DNA of 64,000 nucleotides from SMWN01 sp965221455 (GTDB taxonomy: Bacteria > Pseudomonadota > Gammaproteobacteria > Eutrophobiales > Eutrophobiaceae): the NCBI GenBank assembly GCA_965221455.1, contig OZ244890.1, forward strand, positions 2,356,001-2,420,000. The letters are read 5' to 3'. Below, piece by piece: positions 53,290 through 61,500 of the stretch (the first letter of the stretch is position 1; each line of letters opens with the position of its first letter). The position numbers and the translations under genes are program-made. Under the pieces are notes generated by a model. That model had not been told where the DNA came from. It saw only the letters and a program-made list of their open reading frames with translations, and did not search any database.

Positions 53290-55986
53290 TCATTGTGCAA
53301 AGAATGTTTCGCCAAGGCGTTCATTGGCTTTGGCGTCAAAACTTTGCAGGTTATCCACGGGCGCAAGATAGCCCTGTAGGCCGATGGCCTCAAAGTGCCG
53401 AATAGCGCATTGTATTTTCAGTTTTTCTTCTTCCTTGAGCTTTTTACACTCTGCCGCGCCCCTGGTTTCGATGGTGAAATAAAACTGTTTCATGTCGTCG
53501 GCATCATTAAGGTTTGTCTTTTGTATCAACAAAGCGAAATCAGGGTTATAGGATCCACCAAAGGGCATGGGTATTTTGTAGGTTGAGGGGAGTTTCACGA
53601 AAACACGCACGATATTTTGAGCTTCCAGGGCTTCGGCAAACTCCTTTTCAATATTTGAGTCACAAATAGCGTGATCATATAGTCCCCGCCCTGGGGTTGC
53701 GGCTAAATCGCTGTAGGTGGGTATTTCAGGTTCTAGCAATTCCATTGGATAGCTTGCGCCGGTTTCCTCATACTTGACCAGGCGTACCATTTCATGACTC
53801 ATGACAACGCGAATATGTTTGCTCGCTTCGGACAAAAACTGCATGGGGTTTTTGGCAAGTTGTGCTTTTGCCCCTACCGCCATGCCCGATAATATCTGTG
53901 CGGCAGTCATTTCAGAGATAGCGGTATCACGCGCAAGCTGACTTACAATATCCACGCTGACCATGCGTCCTTTAACAACGGTGCGTTGTGCGCCTTGATG
54001 TTTGTCAACAACGTCGCCTTCTGCATTAAAGCGGTTCCAATGATTGAGCGATATTTGCAGGGTGTTGGCGCTCACACGAATTGAGTTGAGCTTCGCAATC
54101 GAGTTGTTAATCAGGGCTGTTTCGTCAAAATGTACACGGCATTTTGTTTTCCTGGCAATACGCGCCCAAAGCTCTTTAAACTCAGCGGAATTAAACTGCG
54201 CCTCGTTACGTGTGACTATCTTTGTTTGTTGATTACCGTCACGCAGTTGAGGCGTTTTCGCATTGATACCCAAATCTTCGCGTGTTTCTTCCTGATAAGC
54301 GGTGACAAAGGCGTGATAGCTCTCATTGGGGACAATGGTTAATAAATTAACCTCTTCGCCCTCAATTATATCTTCTGCATCACGATAACGCTTACCACTT
54401 TGATCGACACATAAGCGCAATCCGCGCCCTATTTCCTGGCGTTTTTTAATCTGGCTATGGCTCTCATTCAGGGTGCAAATGGTAAAGACGTTTGGATTGT
54501 CCCACCCTACCCCAAGCGCGGAATGTGAAAAGATAAATTCGAGTTTATCATCAAGGGAGATTAGGCGGCTTTTCTGGCGTAAGATGCGGTCATAAATGTC
54601 CTTATTACCCGCCATGGATTTTTCATTATCAGTATAGCCACCCTTTCTATCCTGGGCGAAATATCCGCCATGCACTGCACTGATATCATCAGGCTCGGTA
54701 TTGTAAAGTTTCTTATATGCAATCGCATATTCTTCCTCAAAAACAAGACGAATGATGCCGTCACTATTCACATAGTTTGCAACGCGATCAATAAAAAACA
54801 AGGCAAGTGGTTTTATACCCAGTGGGGCAACCCGATTTTTATGCCTGAAATGGGCTTGTATGCAACGGCGTATTTGTTCACGGAAAATAGCGACTTTATC
54901 GCTGCCCTGCTTTGCACCTTCTTCTATCGTTTCGCCATTGCTAAATTTTATATAGCCGTCACCGTCAAAAAGAGCGGTTGTACCGATATTCTCAACAATC
55001 CAGCCATGATAAACCGGGTTATTCGTTTTGGCTTCTAAATCATCCCCTGATTTGAGCGTGATAACTTTTGGTTTGAAATCACCATTTGCCAAACGGGTAT
55101 TCACCTGCACTTTTGCTGTCGGGAATTTTTTACCCGTTTTATCCAACACGATTTTACGGCACTCGATCACAATATTGCTTTGCGTGTTGGTTTCATAAAT
55201 GGATAAAACCGATATTTTTTTAACCAGTCCCTGATTGTAAGCGGCATAAGGATCCAGGCGGTTGATAACATTTTTGGGGTGTTTATGGGTTGCGGAATAA
55301 CGCAATTTGAACAGTGGCTTAAACGCTGCAAGCCGCGTTTGCATGTTCGGGGTATCCATGCCCTCTTGTGGCTCATCCAATATAATAATGGGGCGTACTC
55401 GCTGTAATTGCTCCAGCAAATTACCGCTATCGCGTTCCTCGTCGTTGATAACTTTTCTGTCCGAATCAAAGGCCTGTTTGTTCATCACCATCATGGACAA
55501 GCGATTAGACATACAAAAGCTCTGCACTTTAGGCAGATTTTTACTGTTATACTGGATAACCTCGGCAATCGTGCCAAACATTTCAGAAAAATGTTGTTTG
55601 GTGCTTTCTAGCTGTTCCAAAACTCCCTCACGGATGGCAACGCTAGGCACAACGATGATAAATTTATGCAATCCGTAGCGTTTATTTAACTCAAAAACAG
55701 TGCGTAAATAGACGTAGGTTTTGCCTGTCCCCGTTTCCATTTCAATCGTGAAGTCTGCATTTTCAGAGCTTGCGGGAGCTTCAATATCATTTTCATTGGC
55801 AACACGCTTTGCATTTTCCAGCCATGTTGCCACCGGTAGATTGAGAACATTAGCTGAAACGTCCGCCTGCCATAGTCTATCTTCCGGACGCACATAAGGC
55901 GCACCTTGCAAAATCCCCGAAACACCGGCAACGGCTTTAACCGCTGCAAGCTGGTGATTCAGGTTGGGTTCAAAATAAAAATTCAT
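53290..55986 (-). CDS. res: Type III restriction enzyme, Res subunit
   Basis: 898 residues from the ATG at 55986 (a start at 56004 adds six). SF2 helicase motifs are clear: Walker A ETGTGKT at 84-90, DEPQ at 204-207, YSATHKH, SALGVGWDNPNVF and RQEIGRGLRL. The C-terminal end carries a PD-(D/E)xK-like endonuclease pattern, NPDFALLIQ followed by FYFTIETRG. Res translocates or switches on DNA using ATP and cuts near two Mod-recognised sites. It is followed by mod 16 bp downstream. Intact. Confidence 0.93.
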   Translation of the reverse strand: MNFYFEPNLNHQLAAVKAVAGVSGILQGAPYVRPEDRLWQADVSANVLNLPVATWLENAKRVANENDIEAPASSENADFTIEMETGTGKTYVYLRTVFELNKRYGLHKFIIVVPSVAIREGVLEQLESTKQHFSEMFGTIAEVIQYNSKNLPKVQSFCMSNRLSMMVMNKQAFDSDRKVINDEERDSGNLLEQLQRVRPIIILDEPQEGMDTPNMQTRLAAFKPLFKLRYSATHKHPKNVINRLDPYAAYNQGLVKKISVLSIYETNTQSNIVIECRKIVLDKTGKKFPTAKVQVNTRLANGDFKPKVITLKSGDDLEAKTNNPVYHGWIVENIGTTALFDGDGYIKFSNGETIEEGAKQGSDKVAIFREQIRRCIQAHFRHKNRVAPLGIKPLALFFIDRVANYVNSDGIIRLVFEEEYAIAYKKLYNTEPDDISAVHGGYFAQDRKGGYTDNEKSMAGNKDIYDRILRQKSRLISLDDKLEFIFSHSALGVGWDNPNVFTICTLNESHSQIKKRQEIGRGLRLCVDQSGKRYRDAEDIIEGEEVNLLTIVPNESYHAFVTAYQEETREDLGINAKTPQLRDGNQQTKIVTRNEAQFNSAEFKELWARIARKTKCRVHFDETALINNSIAKLNSIRVSANTLQISLNHWNRFNAEGDVVDKHQGAQRTVVKGRMVSVDIVSQLARDTAISEMTAAQILSGMAVGAKAQLAKNPMQFLSEASKHIRVVMSHEMVRLVKYEETGASYPMELLEPEIPTYSDLAATPGRGLYDHAICDSNIEKEFAEALEAQNIVRVFVKLPSTYKIPMPFGGSYNPDFALLIQKTNLNDADDMKQFYFTIETRGAAECKKLKEEEKLKIQCAIRHFEAIGLQGYLAPVDNLQSFDAKANERLGETFFAQ

Positions 55987-56114
55987 TACGACCCTCTTTT
56001 GCAAGTTATTTTCTTATCAACCATATTTCGACATAACACCATTCATTCTATCAATATTGAAATGCTTTTTACCAAGGCGGTGGTATGACAATATGGGCGC
56101 AACAGGCGCGAAAA

Positions 56115-56161
56115 GGTGGGTGACATCGGCGCGGTAAGCGATGCTGCCGTAATTACCCACC
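56115..56161 (-). terminator. Branched hairpin after the KAP gene, possible terminator
   Basis: Read on the minus strand, GGTGGGT pairs with ACCCACC, enclosing an inner CATCG/CGATG stem, and TTTTCGC follows. It lies about 60 bp past the KAP stop and before res, so it could end KAP transcription. The T-run is short and the loop large, so a structured RNA or operator is also possible. Confidence 0.4.
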
Positions 56162-56218
56162 CTGCCCTTTTTTTATACCCGCTATCTACGGGCTTTCATT
56201 CGTTATCAGGAGGTGAAG

Positions 56219-57616
56219 TCAGGCCTGATTGCCTTCGCTGTCGCCGCTTGCTGGAAAACGGAATCTGTCCTGTATCTCTATCTTTTTGACAAGCTGCGGC
56301 AGGATTTCGCGATCAAATAAATGTCTGCTTCCCCACATCTCCTGAACCAATCTATCACGATATTCTCGCTCGCTTGTGGTTGCGGCGGTTTTTATTTTTT
56401 CCTCATAGGGGGCAAGAAAAGTCGAAAAATCCGAATCATTAGGGAACCCTCCCCTGGTAAAAAATTTCACCATAGCGATGCACGCCGTTACGCTCGCTGC
56501 GAGGGAAATAGGGCTATCCACCGGGAAAACAGTAGAGTTATCATCGCGTTCGTAGATACCTGCCTTTTTTAGATCGTCTTCCCAATGCTTAACCATTTCT
56601 TCCCCGTTGTCGTCGGGGCGGATATATTTCTGGTAATGCGCCGGCATTTCCTGCCGCGCCACAACGAGAAATGCCAACAATATTGGATAAACCGGGTGTT
56701 TGTTTTCGGGTTTGTCTTCCAGCGTAGACAGCACCAACAAAACGCGCATGAGCAACTGCTCCACATCCCGCAGGGAATAGTTGTATACGCTTGCAAGCAG
56801 TGTTAGCGCGTTGTGTAATTGTCCGTAACTGTCCCCCAGAGATTGTTCCACCCCCAGAACACTCAGTCGTGCATGAATAAAAGACCCTGTATCCGGCTGT
56901 TTTATTGTGAAGTCAAACTCAATAAAGCGGCGCAGGTAAGTCCCGGCGTCAAAACTCGCGCCATAAAGCCCCTTGACGGAATGGCATAGTTGCTCGCGGT
57001 TAGTGGCGAGGACGAACACCACACTCGGCACTTCAAACAAATGCTTGATGCGCTCCAAAACCTTGACGGCGTAATCAGGGCGGCAACGGTCCAGTTCATC
57101 AACAAAAATGACGATGTGCTTGTTCGTTTGGGATTTGGCAAACTCTCCGAGTGCTTTTTTGAATTTGGCCAGTTTGCTGTGGTGGGTAAATAAATTTCTC
57201 GCGAAGTATTCGGCAATTTTTGCAATTATGCCATACCCGGCAGCATGCACAACGCTACCGAGAACCATAGGAATAAGCGCTTTTGCACTGTCCATTAAAT
57301 TCCCCTGATTTTCTTCCGGCAGTTGTTCGGTGATTTTTTCCACAAAAGGCAGCAGCGGATCTGCCGCGAAGTCGGTTTCCCATGCGTTAAAATAAAAGGC
57401 GGGCATTCCCTCTTTGTTGAGATACGCTGCCCACATTTTGATGAAAGCGGTTTTGCCCGCGCCCCAGGGAGCGTCAAGCGCCATCACCGTCGGCGATAAG
57501 ACATTTTTTATCATCGGTGTCAGGTCTTCAATCTCTTGCTTGCGGTTGAGCAAATCGTTCGCAAAGGGGTCATCGCTGTTTTCACCGAATGGAGGTTGCT
57601 GGATTTTGAGTTTCAT
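56219..57616 (-). CDS. KAP-family P-loop NTPase
   Basis: 465 residues. Walker A is APWGAGKTAF (K55), followed by the KAP hallmark FYFNAWETDF and, after an inserted moderately hydrophobic segment (ALIPMVLGSVVHAAGYGI, about 113-130), Walker B IVIFVDELDRCRP (D173/E174). Then come ATNREQL and a Lys/Arg-finger-like LRRFIEFDF. KAP NTPases are often membrane-linked and frequent in defence islands. It is upstream of res on the same strand, separated by 214 bp and a hairpin, so it may be a stand-alone defence gene. Intact. Confidence 0.85.
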   Translation of the reverse strand: MKLKIQQPPFGENSDDPFANDLLNRKQEIEDLTPMIKNVLSPTVMALDAPWGAGKTAFIKMWAAYLNKEGMPAFYFNAWETDFAADPLLPFVEKITEQLPEENQGNLMDSAKALIPMVLGSVVHAAGYGIIAKIAEYFARNLFTHHSKLAKFKKALGEFAKSQTNKHIVIFVDELDRCRPDYAVKVLERIKHLFEVPSVVFVLATNREQLCHSVKGLYGASFDAGTYLRRFIEFDFTIKQPDTGSFIHARLSVLGVEQSLGDSYGQLHNALTLLASVYNYSLRDVEQLLMRVLLVLSTLEDKPENKHPVYPILLAFLVVARQEMPAHYQKYIRPDDNGEEMVKHWEDDLKKAGIYERDDNSTVFPVDSPISLAASVTACIAMVKFFTRGGFPNDSDFSTFLAPYEEKIKTAATTSEREYRDRLVQEMWGSRHLFDREILPQLVKKIEIQDRFRFPASGDSEGNQA

Positions 57617-57640
57617 TGTTGTATCTCCAATTTTGTGCCG

Positions 57641-57671
57641 ATTATACCTGCCAGATGCCGTCTTTTGATAA
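57641..57671 (-). promoter_or_regulatory. Promoter of the KAP gene
   Basis: On the minus strand, TATAAT (57641-57646) with a weak -35 TTATCA (57666-57671) at 19 bp. GGAG lies 8 bases before the ATG at 57616. Confidence 0.5.
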
Positions 57672-57688
57672 GTGCGTCCGCTTTGCGG

Positions 57689-57776
57689 GCTTGAAGTGTG
57701 GTATACCCCCTCGCCTGCGCGGGCACGATAGAAGAACGGCAGTGACCTGCCCCCGATCTTCGCACCACTTCAAGCG
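57689..57776. repeat. Inverted repeat GCTTGAAGTG...CACTTCAAGC
   Basis: A 10-bp perfect inverted repeat (about 57690-57699 and 57766-57775) encloses about 66 bp that include TGACCTGCCCCC, similar to IS3-type ends. It could be a tiny element end or an operator; there is no gene inside. Confidence 0.4.
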
Positions 57777-57900
57777 TGGTGAATGTGTTACACCGGGTCA
57801 CAAGGGAAGTGATGGCAAAACCCATGGCACTCTACTGGACATGGAGAGAGCATCAGATGCCGACACCGTCACGCTGGCATTACGCCCACTGCAACACCGG

Positions 57901-57998
57901 CGCAGACCGCGCCACCACCGCGCACCGGGTCAACAGTTCCATGACCGAATGTGTCGCGCACGTTGCCGCAGACAGGTTGCGTACACAACACGGCATTC
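57901..57998 (+). repeat. Diverged duplicate of the leader of the 58596 gene
   Basis: The segment aligns by eye to 58555-58651 over about 97 bp, with roughly 70 percent matching bases including CCATGACCGAATG. In the same relative frame it reads MTECVAHVAADRLRTQ against MTECKTHVAADRFSTQ. No module-coding sequence follows this copy. Confidence 0.65.
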
Positions 57999-58379
57999 TG
58001 CCGCGCCAGCACTGTGGCATCGCCTGCGGCGTTGACGGCGACAGGCGCAACACGATGCAGTCGCATACAGTTTCGCGGGCATCATCAGGATGATTCTGCC
58101 CGGTCAACAGTCACCGAATCAGAGGCGGTCTCGACGTTCACAAAGACTGACGGTTTGCAGCGCTCAATCGGTTGCACGAAAAACCGGCGGATGGGTAAAT
58201 CAAATACAACAGCATACGCCCCCCACAAAGGACCGGGATTGTTCACGACCGGTACAGTACATAATCAATCACAACAAAGAAGTGCGATGTGTGGTGTGGG
58301 TCACAATATTATGTATTTAATACTGCGCGGGGTAATGGTACATTGATGGAATCGCAATCTGGATGATGACAGAGAGAAC

Positions 58380-58409
58380 TTGACATATGTTGACAAAACG
58401 ACCTAGACT
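58380..58409 (+). promoter_or_regulatory. Predicted promoter directly before the heptad array
   Basis: TTGACA (58380-58385), 18-bp spacer, TAGACT (58404-58409). A second TTGACA at 58390 has no matching -10. The predicted start point falls at the first unit of the repeat array. Confidence 0.5.
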
Positions 58410-58411
58410 TA

Positions 58412-58544
58412 ACGCACCACGCACCACGCACCACGCACCACGCACCACGCACCACGCACCACGCACCACGCACTAGCTACCACGCACCACGCACCACGCA
58501 CCACGCACCACGCACCACGCACCACGCACCACGCACCACGCACC
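58412..58544. repeat. Heptanucleotide tandem repeat, 19 units
   Basis: Unit ACGCACC. There are eight perfect units (58412-58467), two imperfect (58468-58481) and nine perfect (58482-58544), 133 bp in all. It ends 51 bp before the ATG at 58596. Seven is not a multiple of three, but the array is upstream of the start, so length changes would affect transcription or the untranslated leader. Confidence 0.97.
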
Positions 58545-58595
58545 ACAATCACTAGTGCAGACCGTTGGTCCAACGCGCACAAATTCAACATTGCC

Positions 58596-61500
58596 ATGAC
58601 CGAATGCAAAACACACGTTGCTGCGGATAGGTTCAGCACCCAAAACAACATGACCCATTCCTCTCCCCGGAGGAATGCCACGAACCCGCCTAACAAACTC
58701 CCCTCCTTTACAAGGAGGGGTGCCCCGCAGGGGCGGGGTGGTCGCTTTTGGCGCGGGATGACGGCAGTCATGGGCGCCGTTGCGCTGCTGGCGGGATTGT
58801 CTAGTCCGGTGGCACGGGCGCAATCTGATGGCTGGGGTGAATGGAGTACGGGCAATATCACCGACAAGAACCAGACGCGCACCTGTAATGCCGGGGCGGG
58901 CAACACCTGTACCAATTTATACAGTGCTGGCACCACCAACCACGGCGGCACCGAGACCCGTCCGAGTCAGACCTTTTGGGAGAACTATCTCGTCAACGGC
59001 CCGGCCGGGCATACCAATGCGACGCTGTTCCGTGGTAATGACCTCAAACGCGTGACACTCACCCGCGACAACGATGGTCGGCTGGACGTTGCGATGGTCA
59101 ATAATTTCACCGCCGGCGGTGATACATACATCTCAACCAGCCGGGCGACCCCAAGCACTGGCCTCCTCTTAGCGGTCGCCGGAGTTCCTATAACCCTGAA
59201 GACCGGCCTGTCCCGTCCGAACCTTACATGGACCGCTATCCCGGGGCCGGGCATCGTGTTTTACCGACCGACCTCCGGCAACGCGGTGGTACTGGTGGAC
59301 ACTTTATGTACCGCCAGCGGTGATTTAAGGGTGCGCTCGGGGCAAACCACCGGCAGCGAACGCACCGTACAAGCCAGCTCGCTGCTGTGCAATATCGGGG
59401 CGAGCGGGACTATCACCAAACAGGCCATCGGTGCGCTGAGTGCCACCGACGACTATATTTATGATGTCTGGAGCGCCTGGAGTACGGGCAATATCACCGA
59501 CAAGAACCAGACGCGCACCTGTAATGCCGGGGCGGGCAACACCTGTACCAATGCCTACGGGGGCGGCACCACCAACCACGGCGGCACCGAGACCCGTCCG
59601 AGTGAGACCTTTTGGGAGAACTATCTCGTCAACGGCCCGGCCGGGTATACCAATGCGACAGAGTACCGTAGTGGTGACATCACAAGCGTATCCCTCTCCC
59701 GCAACAACAGCGATGGTCGGCTGCAAGTAAGGAACATTATCGCCTCCTTCGGCAACGCTTTCCCTAGTGGAACCTTCATCACAACCGGGCAGGCGACCCC
59801 GAATAGAGGAGCACTCTTCACAATAGATTCTTTCAGTATAGTCCTGAAGTCCAGCCTGTCCCGTCCGAACCTCACCACATGGACCGCTATCCCGGGGCCG
59901 GGCGTCTTGTTTTACCGACCGTCCGCCAACAACGCGGCGGTCCTGGTGGACAGCTTATGTACCGCCAGCGGTGATTTAAGGGTGCGCTCGGGGACCACGT
60001 CCGACACCGAACGCACCGTACAAGCCAGCTCGTTGCTATGCAATCTCGGGGCGAGTGCCTCGGCTATCACCAAACAGGCCATCGGTGCGCTGAGTGCCAG
60101 CGACGACTATATTCATGATGTCTGGGGCGAATGGAGTACGGCGAATATCACCGACAAGAACCAGACGCGCACCTGTAATGCCGGGGCGGGCAACACCTGT
60201 ACCAATGCCTACGGTGGCGGCACCACCAACCACGGCGGCACCGAGACCCGTCCGAGTCAGACCTTTTGGAATAACTATCTCGTCAACGGCCCGGCCGGGC
60301 ATACCAATGCGACGGAGTTCACCGGCGGTCGAGACATCACAGGCGTGACACTCGTCCGCGGGAACGATGGTCGGTTGCAACTCACGGTAGTCAATAGCCC
60401 CGGTAGAGCAGATACTGTAAGTGTAAATAATCACATCACAACCGGGCAGGCGACTCCGAGTAGCGGAAGACTCTTCAACCTTATAGACCTGAAATCCGGC
60501 CTGTCCCGTCCGAACCTCACCACATGGGCGACAATCCCTGGGCCGGGCATGGTGTATTATCGACCGTCCGCCAACAATGCGGTGGTCCTGGTGGACAGCT
60601 TATGTACCGCCAGCGGTGATTTAAGGGTGCGCTCGGGGACCACGACCGACACCGAACAAACCGCACAATCCGGCTCGCCGCTGTGCAATCTCGGGGCGAG
60701 TGCCTCGGCTATCACCAGGCAAGCCATCGGTGCGCTGAGTGCCACCGACAACTATCTTTATGCTGCGATGCCCGCGACATTGAGTGCCATCCAGGGCAAT
60801 ACCTCCAACACCTCGGCCAATGTCGACGATGTCTTGACCGCCAGCGCGGTCAGCCATCCCACGTTGACCGTCAATGCCAGTGCCTGGCAATGGCAACGCT
60901 GTCCCACTCAAGACTGTAACAGCGCAACGGCTATCAGCCCGGGCGGCACCGCTGCGACCTACACGGTGCAAGCGGCGGACCGGGGGAACTGGCTGCGGGT
61001 GCGTGTAACCCAGGGCGGGGATTTCAACGACACCCTGTTCTCCAATATCTTACAGGTCAGCCGTCGCGGTGCCATAGGTCCCATCACCGGCACTGCCAGG
61101 GTTGGCAGCACGCTGACGGCGGGCGCGGTCACCGACCCGGACGCCTCACCGAATACCGATGTCGGGACCATTACCCATGAATGGCAGACAGCGACCGCCT
61201 CGGCGGGCCCGTTTACCGCCGCACCGGGGACCAACAATGCCAACACGTACACCATTGCATCAGACCAATCACAGATAGGTGTGTGGTTGCGCGTGATAGC
61301 GAGTTATCCGAATGCGGGGGGCGGTAGCCTGACGTCCGACCCGGTGGCGGTCGCGGGTGTGCGCGTGTCGCCGACCGCGCTGAATGTGACCGAGGGGAAC
61401 AGCACCGGCTATAGGCTGGTGCTGGGCAGCCGACCCACGGTGGCGGTGACGATTAGCGTGAGCAGTAACAATGCCGCGGTGACCGTGAGCCCCGCGACCC

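Noticed and set aside
57616..58093. Arg- and His-rich open frames upstream of the heptad array
   Set aside because: GC-rich sequence without ribosome sites; the only recognisable part is the duplicated leader segment at 57901-57998.
58412..58544. CRISPR array
   Set aside because: The 7-bp units are contiguous with no spacers, so this is a microsatellite-like array.
58409..58951. Minus-strand frame reading repeated VVRGAWC
   Set aside because: It is only the antisense translation of the heptad array and of the surface-protein start.
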